A DNA stretch of 64,000 bases from CBDFKJ01 sp965248805 (GTDB lineage Bacteria > Pseudomonadota > Alphaproteobacteria > UBA6615), in the NCBI GenBank assembly GCA_965248805.1, contig CBDFKJ010000005.1, positions 310,001 to 374,000 on the forward strand. Reading direction: 5' to 3'. Position 1 is the first letter of the stretch, and every line of letters begins with the position of its first letter. A program made the position numbers and the translations under genes. The notes beneath the pieces were generated by a model that saw nothing but the letters and a program-made list of their open reading frames with translations, was not told the DNA's origin and made no database searches. Positions 33,878 through 41,959 of the stretch are shown here, one piece after another.

Positions 33878-34153
33878 CTAGCGTTTGGGCGGCTCGCGGT
33901 CCAACATCGGGCCGCCCGTCTTGCCCGCAGCCATGCGCTTGGGCGCGTTCGGCAATACCAGTGCCGGTACGTCAACTTCCTCCACGCGCTCCATGTCGAA
34001 CCACTCGCCATCGGGCTTCTTGTCATTCGAATCGCAATGCGGCATCAGCAATACCGTGTCGCAGCCGGTCCAGTGGTGACAGATTGCCATCACGCGGCCC
34101 GTGAAACCCGTCACGACATCTCGACCCATCATTCCGTTTTCGATTTCATTCAT
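33878..34153 (-). CDS. Small phage protein
   Basis: 91 residues starting MNEIENGMMGRDVVTGFTGR. An SH3-like opening (VTGFTGRVMAICHHWTGCDT) is followed by VEEVDVPALVLPN. It is similar in outline to small phage proteins found next to replication genes. The function is unknown. Confidence 0.55.
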   Translation of the reverse strand: MNEIENGMMGRDVVTGFTGRVMAICHHWTGCDTVLLMPHCDSNDKKPDGEWFDMERVEEVDVPALVLPNAPKRMAAGKTGGPMLDREPPKR

Positions 34154-34206
34154 GCGTTCGTCCTTTCGTACGCCGCTGCGAATAGCAGTCGCAATTTTGC
34201 GAAGAG

Positions 34207-34821
34207 TTAGGTGCCTCGCCCGCGGCCCATCTTGTCGCCGAGCCGATCGACGAGTGTTGCGAGCGGTCCGGCGAGCTCAGGTCCGCCGACAGCGACGTGG
34301 CGCTCATGGGCTGGGAGCTGCGACAACGTTGACCAGCCCTGGGTGTTGCGCCCATGCAGCCAGGCGCGGCTGTGGCCGCAGGCGTGCTCATCGCGCTGCC
34401 ACGGGTTGGCGGCGCCGGGACCGGCGTCGCGGTAGAGCCCAAGCGTGCCTTGCGCGTAGGTGCCATCATCACGGCGCTCAGCGCCGCACAGGTCGCAGCG
34501 CGGGCGGCGATTGGATGTTGCCGCGATGGCCGGCGAGGTTGGTGTTTGCCGGTGGTATCCAGCACATGCGGCGGCGATGTCGGCGGCTTGTGGTGCCTTC
34601 TGCCGCCGCCACCCGGTGAGCACGTCGCGTAGTCCCTTGGCGATCGTCTCGGCCGAGAAGCGCGGTCTTCCGTCGCCCACCAAGGCCTCGACGAACACCG
34701 GCTTAGCCGCATCCGCCTTCGCCGCGGTCATGTCGTCGTACAGCGCCATGAGCTTGGCGATCGTGTGGTCGACGGCCACCAGTGCCGCGGCGCGGTCGTC
34801 GTAGTGGTCGAGCGCCGTCAT
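34207..34821 (-). CDS. Phage protein of the replication operon, possibly zinc-binding
   Basis: 204 residues from the ATG at 34821, which overlaps the end of the DUF1376 gene by 4 bases. The first half is helical (AVDHTIAKLMALYDDMTAAK). The second half has a CDLCG pair and later Cys and His residues (RDEHACGHSRAWLH), suggesting a zinc site. The position downstream of a replication initiator suggests a helicase-loader-like role, which I cannot support by motif. Confidence 0.5.
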   Translation of the reverse strand: MTALDHYDDRAAALVAVDHTIAKLMALYDDMTAAKADAAKPVFVEALVGDGRPRFSAETIAKGLRDVLTGWRRQKAPQAADIAAACAGYHRQTPTSPAIAATSNRRPRCDLCGAERRDDGTYAQGTLGLYRDAGPGAANPWQRDEHACGHSRAWLHGRNTQGWSTLSQLPAHERHVAVGGPELAGPLATLVDRLGDKMGRGRGT

Positions 34822-35648
34822 GGCGCGCTCTGCTTGGCGAGCCATGCCTGTGCCGCAGAGAGTCCTGTGGCCTTGTCGTAGGCGCCCTCCATGAGCTTGG
34901 CGAAGAATTCCTCGCGAACCAGCGTGGTGAGGTTGAGCCGCCACCCGCGAGGGTTTTCGCCGAGCATCCACGGGATGGACGCGGCCTTGTCGAGCGCTGC
35001 CTGCCAGCCGTCAAGGCCGCCCCCGTCCGCCAGCCTCCGCCGCAGTGCGGCGCGTCTGGCCGTGGTGCGTTGCTGCACCGTGGGCAACCCGTGGGTCTGC
35101 GCAAACGCGTTCCAGGCATCGAACGCAGCTTCGACCTGGTCGTGGCCGTTTCGTTTTGGCGAAACGGCTATCTTCCCATCAGGACTCCGATCTTCAGATT
35201 CAGACTCGGTATTACCAACAAGATCCTTCCCCACTTTGTGGGTCTGAGTATGGGTATGGGTATGGGGGTTGCTTTTACGTTCAAGTTTCGTTGGTACGTT
35301 CGTTGAACCTCTATTCTTTCTTTTCAATGCACTAGTGCGTCCAGCTGCGGCATTTTTGGCAGCCTTCGTTGCGCACCAATTGCGCTCCGCTAAAAGCCGT
35401 TTCTGGCGGTAAAATCCGTCGTCGCTTTGGTCGAAGAATGGCATCACGATCGGCTTCAGCCGGTGCCATCCTCTCTGGTCGCCGACGACGCGGCCGAGGA
35501 AGCGATCGTCGTCTGGAAGATCGCAATTTGGTCTCCGCCAGGCCGCGATCAAAAGGCGCATGTACGCACCGAACTGCGCGGGCGTGAGATGGTAGGTGTC
35601 GCCGATCAACGCGTCCGTCCAAAGCGGCAAGGCTGGGAACTCGGCCAC
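34818..35648 (-). CDS. DUF1376-type phage replication protein
   Basis: 276 residues. The N-terminal 90 residues (FPALPLWTDALIGDTYHLTP, then GAYMRLLIAAWRRP) are a DUF1376 domain, found in phage replication initiators. A linker with alternating His and Thr (around residue 130) comes from a short CCCATA-type nucleotide repeat. The C-terminal region (IPWMLGENPRGWRLNLTTLV) is typical of replication proteins. It probably initiates phage DNA replication at an origin nearby. Confidence 0.75.
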   Translation of the reverse strand: MAEFPALPLWTDALIGDTYHLTPAQFGAYMRLLIAAWRRPNCDLPDDDRFLGRVVGDQRGWHRLKPIVMPFFDQSDDGFYRQKRLLAERNWCATKAAKNAAAGRTSALKRKNRGSTNVPTKLERKSNPHTHTHTQTHKVGKDLVGNTESESEDRSPDGKIAVSPKRNGHDQVEAAFDAWNAFAQTHGLPTVQQRTTARRAALRRRLADGGGLDGWQAALDKAASIPWMLGENPRGWRLNLTTLVREEFFAKLMEGAYDKATGLSAAQAWLAKQSAP

Positions 35649-35663
35649 ATGCTCACTCCGCGC

Positions 35664-36335
35664 TCACGCGGCCTCGGTGAGCAGCGGGGCGTAGTCGTCG
35701 TCGCGCTCAAGACGTCTGCGGCAAGGCGGCAGCCAAACGAACCCAGGTCCGTATCGGCTGATGGCCTCGGCGGGACAGAGCCAGACGATCCAGCAATAGG
35801 CTGTGGCGCTCGCCGCGGTCCGCGAAAGCCTGCCTTTGAGCATCGGCACGCGTTCGGTGAATTGGCAGATCCACTCCGGCGGGTGCGGTTCGAACAGCGT
35901 GGCGTATCGATCGATGCCTTCGAGGAAGGCCGTGCGCACGAGCAGACAAACGCCGGTCTTCGCCAATTCCAGGCCGCGCTTGGCGAACGCCGCGGCCCGA
36001 TTGAACGGTGGGTTCGTGATGATCCAATCGACCGTTTTGGCAGGTTCCCAGGACGGCAAGAGCTCGCCGGCAAGGAAGTCACCAACGGGATGGCCCAGCC
36101 CGTAGTCGTGAATGTCGGACGCCTCGACGCGCGCGAAGCACTCGGCCAACGGGCGGGCCATGTGACCCTCGCCGCATGCTGGGTCCCATGCGGACTCCTG
36201 CCCAATCCTGCTGGCCCAAAGGTCCAGATGCTCGCACAGCGCCCGCGTCGCCCACGGCGGCGTCGGGAAGTAATCGAGCGAGTCCGGTGGCTCGTGTCGT
36301 CGTGCCATCACGGCCGCGGACGTGTTCTGTGCCAT
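35664..36335 (-). CDS. Phage DNA N6-adenine-type methyltransferase
   Basis: 223 residues from the ATG at 36335 (the one at 36308 is also possible). SAM-binding motif I is AWDPACGEGHMARPL and the catalytic motif is WIITNPPFNRA, the NPPF type of adenine methyltransferases. LDYFPTPPWATRALCE near the start is common in phage enzymes of this family. It is likely to methylate phage DNA against restriction. The gene lies just downstream of the rearranged RuvC-like gene. Confidence 0.8.
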   Translation of the reverse strand: MAQNTSAAVMARRHEPPDSLDYFPTPPWATRALCEHLDLWASRIGQESAWDPACGEGHMARPLAECFARVEASDIHDYGLGHPVGDFLAGELLPSWEPAKTVDWIITNPPFNRAAAFAKRGLELAKTGVCLLVRTAFLEGIDRYATLFEPHPPEWICQFTERVPMLKGRLSRTAASATAYCWIVWLCPAEAISRYGPGFVWLPPCRRRLERDDDYAPLLTEAA

Positions 36336-36360
36336 CACGCCGCTTTTCCGAACAACGCCC

Positions 36361-36455
36361 CGCACGCGCGGCTGGCAGCCTGCCAACGACGATGAGGCCG
36401 ACGCGCTGGCCGTGCTCGATTTCGCGGCGCACGTCTACAGGCTCGATGTCGCTCG
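36361..36455. other. 95-bp inverted segment inside the RuvC-like gene
   Basis: The segment begins and ends with CG and reads as the C-terminal RuvC coding sequence on the opposite strand to the rest of the gene. After inversion the codons run TGC CGC ACG CGC GGC TGG without interruption. The breakpoints can be placed to within a few bases. Confidence 0.75.
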
Positions 36456-36848
36456 GCAGGCCTGCGTCACGAGACGTTTCATTTCCTTGCGAGGCGCCCG
36501 GCCCTTGCCGCAGAAATGCTTACGCACGGCGGCGTTGTTGACCTCGCGACAGGGGATGGCCGCGCGATGGCAGACGAACTCCAGCATGCCCGCCAGGCAC
36601 ATCAGCTTGCGCGCGGTGTCCTGATGCGTGTTCGGGCCGATCCAAGGGGCCTCGAACACCACGACGTCGGGCGCGACGGCGAGCACCGAGACCAGCCGGT
36701 CATCGAACGCGGCCAGGAAGCGGCCAATATCGGGGCCGGACTTCGGCAGGGCTATCGTGCCGAACCGGACCTCACTGCCGGATCGCCAACGCGCCCACCC
36801 GGTGTGGGTCGCCAGATCGAGGGCCAGCACGTCGCGCCGCGCGGCCAT
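36361..36848 (-). pseudogene. RuvC-like Holliday junction resolvase with inverted C-terminus
   Basis: From the ATG at 36848 (MAARRDVLALDLATHTGWAR) the RuvC fold is clear: first Asp in ALDLATH, Glu in VVVFEAPW. The minus-strand frame then ends with RLVTQACRATSSL at 36435. The missing C-terminus is present on the plus strand at 36361-36455: RGWQPANDDEADALAVLDFA, which holds the catalytic DD-ADA motif. Inverting this 95-bp segment puts it in frame after TQACR. The gene as assembled is broken. The start overlaps the upstream stop (ATGA). Confidence 0.8.
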
Positions 36849-37195
36849 CAGGCGCGGGCTTCGGCCCCGGCCACGACCGCCGGCGTCGGGAAGAACTCGC
36901 CCTGGCCGCCGATCTCCAGCGCCTCGCAGCACAGACGGATGTTGTCGATGGTCTCGTTGCGATCCTCGTTTTCAAGACTCCACCAGCGCGCCACGGTGTT
37001 GAAGTCGGCCAGCTTGACGCCGTGGGCCTTCACCTTGGCCTGCTTGATCTGGTTCTTCTCGGCCCTAAGTTCGGCGATCTGCTCGTCGATCCGGGCGATC
37101 TCTTGCGCCGCCAGCATCAGGTCGCGCTTCAGTTCGCCGACGTTGTGCCCGACACCAGGTGCGCCGGCGCCGTTGCCTTTCAGTTTCTTGGCCAT
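36848..37195 (-). CDS. Small coiled-coil protein (GapR/DUF2312-like)
   Basis: 115 residues. The middle is a long coiled coil (AAQEIARIDEQIAELRAEKN) followed by AKVKAHGVKLADFNTVARWW, like the DUF2312 family (GapR), which binds overtwisted DNA. The assignment is by pattern only. It overlaps the RuvC-like start. Confidence 0.5.
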   Translation of the reverse strand: MAKKLKGNGAGAPGVGHNVGELKRDLMLAAQEIARIDEQIAELRAEKNQIKQAKVKAHGVKLADFNTVARWWSLENEDRNETIDNIRLCCEALEIGGQGEFFPTPAVVAGAEARA

Positions 37196-37232
37196 GCGAA
37201 TGTCCTTTCATGAAGTGATTTCTCGGCGATAG

Positions 37233-37430
37233 TCATTTGCCGTCCCGAAACGCCAAATAGATTGAGGCAAGCGCGGCCACAGTGTCGGCGAATGTGTCAA
37301 CACCCGCGTCCAACGGGTGCAATCTCGCCGCCGTCTCCCAGATCAGAGATCGCTCGGCCATGTTGAGGTTAGCCTCCCCGAAGGGACTTGGACTGCCCCG
37401 TAGGTCGACCTTGGTCGGTTCCTCAATCAC
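37233..37430 (-). CDS. Small phage protein
   Basis: 65 residues from a GTG at 37430 that overlaps the stop of the upstream gene (GTGA). It reads VIEEPTKVDLRGSPSPFGEA and ends TFADTVAALASIYLAFRDGK. The family is unknown. Confidence 0.5.
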   Translation of the reverse strand: MIEEPTKVDLRGSPSPFGEANLNMAERSLIWETAARLHPLDAGVDTFADTVAALASIYLAFRDGK

Positions 37431-37921
37431 GCCGCGGCCACCGAGCACAGCCGCCGGTGTATCGCCAGGTCGCGGTCGCACGCTTGTTGGATGCGTTCGC
37501 ACATGCGCTGCACGTCGCCGGTCTGCCGCTTGACGGTGTGCAGTTCCTCGGCGTAGCGGCGGCCGTCGGCGTCCATTTCCAGGATGGCGCTGTGCACCTG
37601 GCCCAGCTCGGCGCCGGCGTGGTGCACCAGCCGGCCGAGATCGGCGCCGGACGGCACCGCGCCGCCCAGATCCTCGGCGTGCGCGCGCGCCAACCGCTCC
37701 ATGCAGATCAGCAGCCGCGGCTCGCGGCCATGGCGCATGTCCAGCGCCGCCAGACGCACGGCGTCGATGAAGTGCAACTGGTAGCTGCTGTCGGGATCGC
37801 TGACCTTGCGGAACAGGCCGGCCGTCTTGCCGGTCGCCTCATGAATGTCGTTGGGCGCATGAGCGTTGATGCAGGCCAGGACCTCTTCTTCGACCGAGCC
37901 GACGTCACGGCGCTTGGTCAT
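37427..37921 (-). CDS. Phage early protein of unknown function
   Basis: 164 residues, helical. NDIHEATGKTAGLFRKVSDP and HFIDAVRLAALDMRHGREPR are notable segments, and the C-terminal half is a long helix (LHTVKRQTGDVQRMCERIQQ). It sits in the leftward early operon behind cro and before the replication genes. It is overlapped by its neighbours at both ends by 4 bases. Confidence 0.6.
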   Translation of the reverse strand: MTKRRDVGSVEEEVLACINAHAPNDIHEATGKTAGLFRKVSDPDSSYQLHFIDAVRLAALDMRHGREPRLLICMERLARAHAEDLGGAVPSGADLGRLVHHAGAELGQVHSAILEMDADGRRYAEELHTVKRQTGDVQRMCERIQQACDRDLAIHRRLCSVAAA

Positions 37922-38187
37922 CTCCCGCCTCCCGCGCGGTTATCGTGTCCATTCCGGCACCGGCGATTGGCCACGACCGGCGCGGCCGGTGCGGCTACGG
38001 TTCGGTTGTGGAAGTCGTCGTCCGCAAGAGTGAGGGGCCTGGCTGCCCTTACCGCCAAACGCCTGCCGGCGTCCGTCAACCGTGGGCGGTGGTTCCTAGC
38101 CACGAGGGTCAGTTTTGTGCGCGGCGAGGCCCCTGGGCGCCGCGATTCGGAGGCAGGCTGACGGAAACTCGTTCGGTGCCGCGTCAT
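37918..38187 (-). CDS. Small basic protein of the early operon
   Basis: 89 residues from the ATG at 38187 (MTRHRTSFRQPASESRRPGA). It is Arg-rich with little predicted structure, and overlaps the next start by 4 bases (ATGA), which is the main support for it. It may be a small DNA- or RNA-binding protein, or a spurious frame. Confidence 0.4.
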   Translation of the reverse strand: MTRHRTSFRQPASESRRPGASPRTKLTLVARNHRPRLTDAGRRLAVRAARPLTLADDDFHNRTVAAPAAPVVANRRCRNGHDNRAGGGR

Positions 38188-38614
38188 GGTCAGACGGCCC
38201 GCGCGGAGAGTGCGGTGGCGGCGGTGCAGCGCGTGACCAATGGCAGCTCGCACGCCAACTCATACACGTTCGAGTGCGGCGCCTTCGGGTCAATCATGTT
38301 CACCGTTCCCATCGGCGGAAAGTTTCAATTTACGCCGGGCAGCGAAAACGCCGCAGCGGGTCACGGCGACCGGGAGAGTCGCAATCTCTGACGTTTCAAA
38401 TGACCGCCGCTCAAGCACGACAATTTTCCGACTCTCTACGGCTCTTGGCGCAAGAGGCCGAGACACGACTCGATCCTCCAGACGACGAACCGCACTAGCC
38501 GGAACCGTGTATGCGCCAGCCTCTACCATCACGCCGCCTCAGCCTCGTCGCCCTGGTCCAGGAAGTCCTGCGGGCCGACAGCGCCGCCGATCGGATCGGG
38601 CGGAAGGTGTGAGG
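38188..38614. other. Stretch without a confident gene
   Basis: On the plus strand a frame from an ATG at 38297 (MFTVPIGGKFQFTPGSENAA) stops at 38391, while another frame, ending at 38498, reads FQMTAAQARQFSDSLRLLAQ and looks like a genuine C-terminus. A frameshifted plus-strand gene of about 65 residues is possible. I see no promoter or RNA element. Confidence 0.35.
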
Positions 38615-38815
38615 TCATTCCGCGGCCTGCGACGCATAGAAGTCGCCCGGCTGCACCGCACCGGCGGTTTCGGCGACGATGCGGGCCATGACTTCGGGCC
38701 GTGGCAACCGCGTGCCGCTGACATAGCGGTTGACCGCGGTGTGATGAACACCGATGCGCTCACCGAAGGCGACCGCAGTGACATCATGCTCCTTGAGCCA
38801 GTCTGCGAGGGTCAT
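38615..38815 (-). CDS. Cro-like repressor
   Basis: 66 residues with a helix-turn-helix of the lambda repressor type: MTLADWLKEHDVTAVAFGER, then GVHHTAVNRYVSGTRLPRPE. It is divergent from the S24-type repressor gene, with operators between them, and is the first gene of the leftward early operon. It should act as Cro in the lysis-lysogeny switch. Confidence 0.82.
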   Translation of the reverse strand: MTLADWLKEHDVTAVAFGERIGVHHTAVNRYVSGTRLPRPEVMARIVAETAGAVQPGDFYASQAAE

Positions 38816-38824
38816 GAGCCATGT

Positions 38825-38841
38825 TCTGCCTAATCGGCACA
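38825..38841. promoter_or_regulatory. Phage operator O1
   Basis: TCTGCCTAATCGGCACA, a 17-bp site with the half-sites TGCC and GGCA. It lies 10 bp from the cro start, over the likely -10 region of the cro promoter. Confidence 0.8.
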
Positions 38842-38846
38842 GATCG

Positions 38847-38852
38847 TGTCAA
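38847..38852 (-). promoter_or_regulatory. -35 box of the cro promoter
   Basis: TTGACA on the minus strand, a perfect consensus, 32 bp before the cro start codon. Operator O1 lies just downstream, between this box and cro, so repressor binding would block the promoter. No clear -10 box is visible. Confidence 0.55.
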
Positions 38853-38858
38853 ACAAAA

Positions 38859-38875
38859 TCTGCCACATTGGCACA
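38859..38875. promoter_or_regulatory. Phage operator O2
   Basis: TCTGCCACATTGGCACA, same pattern as O1, with start-to-start spacing of 34 bp. It lies just upstream of the cro -35 box. Confidence 0.8.
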
Positions 38876-38884
38876 GGACGAGTG

Positions 38885-38901
38885 CCTGCCAATTTGGCAC
38901 A
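38885..38901. promoter_or_regulatory. Phage operator O3
   Basis: CCTGCCAATTTGGCACA, same pattern, 26 bp after O2 and 10 bp before the repressor start codon. Its position suggests autoregulation of the repressor gene. Confidence 0.8.
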
Positions 38902-38910
38902 CTCGCCCGT

Positions 38911-39591
38911 GTGAATTTGCCTAATCGTATCAAGGAGCTTCGCGAGGCTCGCGGCTGGTCGCAGACCAAGCTGAGCACACTAGTTCACTGCCACCACACG
39001 AAGATCGGTCGACTCGAGACCGGCAAACAGCAGCTCACAAAGTTGTGGATGGATCGCCTCGCAGCGGTGTTTGGGATATCGCCCACCGACCTCATCGCTC
39101 GACCGGATACCCCACTGACGCCGCCGACCTCCGACGCCACAAGCCAAGATCTAATCGAGGCCTTCGGCGAGCAATACGCGCCGTTACCGGTCTTCGACGT
39201 CCGGCTTTCGGCCGGGCCGGGATCACTAGTGGTCGGTGGTCAGGCGCCGGTGCACCACGAGATGTTTCGCTTAGAGTGGCTGAGGGCATTGTTCGTCGGG
39301 CGGCTTGATCAGCTCGCGTTGGTTCGTGTCGACGGCGAGTCGATGGAGCCGACCCTGCACAACGGCGATGTAGTCCTAATCGACCGCTCCGCGAGCACCG
39401 CCTACCGCGACGGCCTCTACGCCATCCTCATTGGCGACGCGCTTTCGGTGAAGCGGGTGCAGATTGATATTGCCACCCGGACACTGAGCATACTTTCCGA
39501 CAATCAGTATTATGATCCGCAGCGCGGCGTTGATCCCGCCGACGTCACCATTCGAGGGCGGGTAATCTGGCTTAGTCGGGCCATCGGTTGA
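38911..39591 (+). CDS. CI-like repressor, HTH plus S24 peptidase
   Basis: 226 residues from the GTG at 38911. The N-terminal helix-turn-helix reads RIKELREARGWSQTKLSTLV and IGRLETGKQQL. The C-terminal LexA-type domain has the catalytic Ser in RVDGESMEPTLHNGD and Lys in ALSVKRVQI. This supports RecA-dependent self-cleavage and SOS induction. Operators O1-O3 lie upstream and one further site lies at the rightward early promoter at 40.8 kb. Confidence 0.88.
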   Translation: MNLPNRIKELREARGWSQTKLSTLVHCHHTKIGRLETGKQQLTKLWMDRLAAVFGISPTDLIARPDTPLTPPTSDATSQDLIEAFGEQYAPLPVFDVRLSAGPGSLVVGGQAPVHHEMFRLEWLRALFVGRLDQLALVRVDGESMEPTLHNGDVVLIDRSASTAYRDGLYAILIGDALSVKRVQIDIATRTLSILSDNQYYDPQRGVDPADVTIRGRVIWLSRAIG

Positions 39592-39670
39592 CAGGCTGCT
39601 CAAGACGACTGAAAGACACAGCACAAGGTCGCTGTCTTCTCAAACACGTGATGCACAAAGGAGCAATTCC

Positions 39671-40273
39671 GTGAGGCAAAAAACACTCGCAATCCTAACA
39701 GTAGTTATCGGTGGTTTGGCTCTCGCGGGTTGTGGAAACCAAATCCCGCCGCTGAATTTCAGCGTGCCTAACATGGGGCTTTCTGAGCACCCTCTCGATG
39801 CCGAGGTTAGGTCGATCACGGTCACGCTAGCGCGTCCGGACGAACAGGTTGGCCAACTTGACTATCAACTGGCCGAGACCGCTGGAGCGGGCCTGTCATC
39901 TGGAATTGCTCTCACCAGCGTGTGGCAAACATCATTGCAAGAGGCATTTGATCGCACGCTGATTTTTCGTGATGACGGAAGCAAGAAAGTGTCCGTCGCA
40001 GTGAAAGTGCTGAAACTCGATGTCCCCGGCGCTGGCATCAGCTTCAAGACCGATACTGTAGCGCGCTATGAGGTGATTGATCGATCAAACGGAGACATCA
40101 TTTTCAGTCAGGATGTGGCGTCGTCTGGAGAAACGCCTGGGAACTATGCTTACCTCGGGATAGCGCGGGCGAGGGAAAGTATAAATCGGGCCGTGCAGAA
40201 TAATATCGCCCTATTCCTTCAGGCTGCCGAAACAATAGACCTTACTAAACCTATGTTTCCAGCGGGGGTGTGA
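39671..40273 (+). CDS. Prophage lipoprotein of unknown function
   Basis: 200 residues with an N-terminal signal and lipobox (LALAGCG, Cys near residue 17). The rest is soluble (VAVKVLKLDVPGAGISFKTD and ARARESINRAVQNNIALFLQ). Its codon use has lower GC than the early operon. It lies just behind the repressor gene, where genes expressed in the lysogen are common, so it may alter the host envelope. It ends within the next start (TGATG). Confidence 0.65.
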   Translation: MRQKTLAILTVVIGGLALAGCGNQIPPLNFSVPNMGLSEHPLDAEVRSITVTLARPDEQVGQLDYQLAETAGAGLSSGIALTSVWQTSLQEAFDRTLIFRDDGSKKVSVAVKVLKLDVPGAGISFKTDTVARYEVIDRSNGDIIFSQDVASSGETPGNYAYLGIARARESINRAVQNNIALFLQAAETIDLTKPMFPAGV

Positions 40274-40740
40274 TGTCGAAACTACTATCATTGCTTTTCG
40301 TAGCGGCGTTCCTTTGCATCCCCGTTGCTTCGTGCGCGCCTAATGTATCGCCTGACACCTACTCCGTGGGCGCCGTAGGGCAGGTCAACCGGGTAGTCAG
40401 AGGGGTCATCGTTAGCGCGCGCGACGTCGCGATCGCGGGCACGAACACCGGTATTGGTGCTGGAGGTGCTGCGATTGCGGGCGGCGTTGGTGGCGCGCAA
40501 ATCGGCGGTAGCGTTGACGCCAATATAGTGGGAGCGGTAGCTGGCGTCGTTGCGGGCGGCATAATCGGCGCGCTTGCCGAAGATGCTATGACGCGACAGA
40601 GCGGCATCGAATACGTGATCGAAACCGAGAATGGTGCGCTGATTACGGTCGTTCAAGGTAACGACGACCCGCTCGATACCGGGCAAAGGGTATTGGTCAT
40701 TTACGGCACGCGCGCCCGTGTCATCGCCGATGATACTTAG
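40273..40740 (+). CDS. SlyB-like outer membrane lipoprotein with glycine zipper
   Basis: 155 residues from the ATG at 40273, a base after a GTG alternative. The signal ends in a lipobox (VASCAP). The middle is a long Gly/Ala-rich zipper (IGAGGAAIAGGVGGAQIGGS), followed by a beta-rich end (EYVIETENGALITVVQGNDD), as in SlyB/PcpC-type lipoproteins. With the previous lipoprotein it forms a two-gene unit next to the repressor. Confidence 0.7.
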   Translation: MSKLLSLLFVAAFLCIPVASCAPNVSPDTYSVGAVGQVNRVVRGVIVSARDVAIAGTNTGIGAGGAAIAGGVGGAQIGGSVDANIVGAVAGVVAGGIIGALAEDAMTRQSGIEYVIETENGALITVVQGNDDPLDTGQRVLVIYGTRARVIADDT

Positions 40741-40806
40741 AGAGCCTGACCCAGGCGGCTCCCAGCGCCCACCATTCAGGTTTCTGCCATAACGGCAGAT
40801 TCATTC

Positions 40807-40836
40807 TTGACAATATGTGCCAATTCGGCACATAAC
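40807..40836 (+). promoter_or_regulatory. Rightward early promoter with operator O4 in the spacer
   Basis: A perfect -35 TTGACA (40807-40812) and a -10-like CATAAC (40831-40836) at 18 bp. The 17-bp palindrome TGTGCCAATTCGGCACA (40816-40832) fills the spacer and matches operators O1-O3. This should drive the plus-strand operon from 40942 and be shut by the CI-like repressor in the lysogen. Confidence 0.8.
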
Positions 40837-40941
40837 TGCTCCCATCATCGGCGCTGCACAGTCCCGGTTCCCTGCCGCGCCGTTAAGACGCCGGTGGCGC
40901 ACCCCTAATCCCGCCGCCGGCCACGCTGACGGGAGTGGAGC

Positions 40942-41250
40942 ATGCCCACCACCTTCGACCACGAAATCGAGCGACTCCCGAAGCGCTACTACGTCGACTG
41001 GATCAACCTCGACGGCGACCTTGAGGTCACGCCGTTCTGGGCCGCATCGGCAGGCGAAGCGCTAGCGCAGGTCCACGCGTGGTCGTGGCTCAAGCCGGGC
41101 GAGCGCCTGCTGGGCGTCAGCGCCGAGTGGGACGCGGTGAGCGTCGACGGCGAGGTGATGCTGCGGCGGGAGTGGTTCGAGCGCCAGCGTGAGGCGGAAT
41201 ACGCGCTAGCGATGGGCGCGGCCTTCTCGTGCTCGAAAGAGGCGGCGTGA
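40942..41250 (+). CDS. First protein of the rightward early operon, unknown
   Basis: 102 residues, ribosome binding site GGGAGTGGAG. It reads MPTTFDHEIERLPKRYYVDW and is rich in Trp and Glu. It overlaps the next gene by one base (TGATG). The family is unknown. Confidence 0.6.
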   Translation: MPTTFDHEIERLPKRYYVDWINLDGDLEVTPFWAASAGEALAQVHAWSWLKPGERLLGVSAEWDAVSVDGEVMLRREWFERQREAEYALAMGAAFSCSKEAA

Positions 41251-41612
41251 TGGCTGAGCACACGCCTGGACCTTGGATTGCTGAACTTAACCGCAGTTCT
41301 TTCGGACCGAACGGGCGATTTACAGTTTGCAAGGACGTTACTTCAGGCGAGCGCACACTGATATGCGAAATGCCGCACGCTTTTGCGCGACGTTCGCAGG
41401 CGGCTGAAAGCGAAGCCAACGCCTGCCTGATCGCCGCCGCGCCGAACCTACGCGACGTTGCCGAGGCACTGATCCTCTTTCACAGCGGCGACCCATGGGA
41501 TGAAACCAAGCGGCTGCGGTGGCTGCAACTTACCGGCGCCGATGAAGCGACGACGAAGACGCTATGCGACCTCGCCCGCGCCGCCATCGCGAAGACGGAG
41601 GATGCGGCATGA
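41250..41612 (+). CDS. HTPGPW-type phage protein 1
   Basis: 120 residues starting MAEHTPGPWIAELNRSSFGP and containing AESEANACLIAAAPNLRDVA, the signature of a widespread but uncharacterised phage family. The next gene is a paralogue. The overlap with neighbours by 1-4 bases supports both starts. Confidence 0.7.
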   Translation: MAEHTPGPWIAELNRSSFGPNGRFTVCKDVTSGERTLICEMPHAFARRSQAAESEANACLIAAAPNLRDVAEALILFHSGDPWDETKRLRWLQLTGADEATTKTLCDLARAAIAKTEDAA

Positions 41613-41959
41613 CGAAGCACACGCCGGCGCCTTGGTGCGTAACCCGAAGTGACTGGGGGCAGCCGCAATTCATCAGTGCCAGTGGCGACACGCCTCTCGT
41701 CGCACTGTGTGGCTATGTCTCGGAGAAAACCACCGTCGAAGCCAACGCCTGCCTGATCGCGGCCGCGCCCGAGATGCTGGAGGCGCTGAAGGCGAGCAAC
41801 CGGACGCTGATCGCCGAGCGCGACGTCATCTACGACAGCATCACGAACAGTGCTGGAGGAATTACTGACCCAGCGGAAGGCAAAGGACTGGCCGAGTACA
41901 ACGCCCTGATCGACGCCAACCGCGCCGCCATCGCCAGGGCGACGGGAGACGACACATGA
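41609..41959 (+). CDS. HTPGPW-type phage protein 2
   Basis: 116 residues starting MTKHTPAPWCVTRSDWGQPQ, with VEANACLIAAAPEMLEALKA. It is a paralogue of the preceding protein; the N- and central motifs are conserved, the C-terminus is not. Confidence 0.7.
   Translation: MTKHTPAPWCVTRSDWGQPQFISASGDTPLVALCGYVSEKTTVEANACLIAAAPEMLEALKASNRTLIAERDVIYDSITNSAGGITDPAEGKGLAEYNALIDANRAAIARATGDDT

Noticed and set aside
37233..37502. Start of the 37.2-kb gene at 37502
   Set aside because: The GTG at 37430 overlaps the upstream stop in the GTGA pattern used throughout this operon and is more likely.
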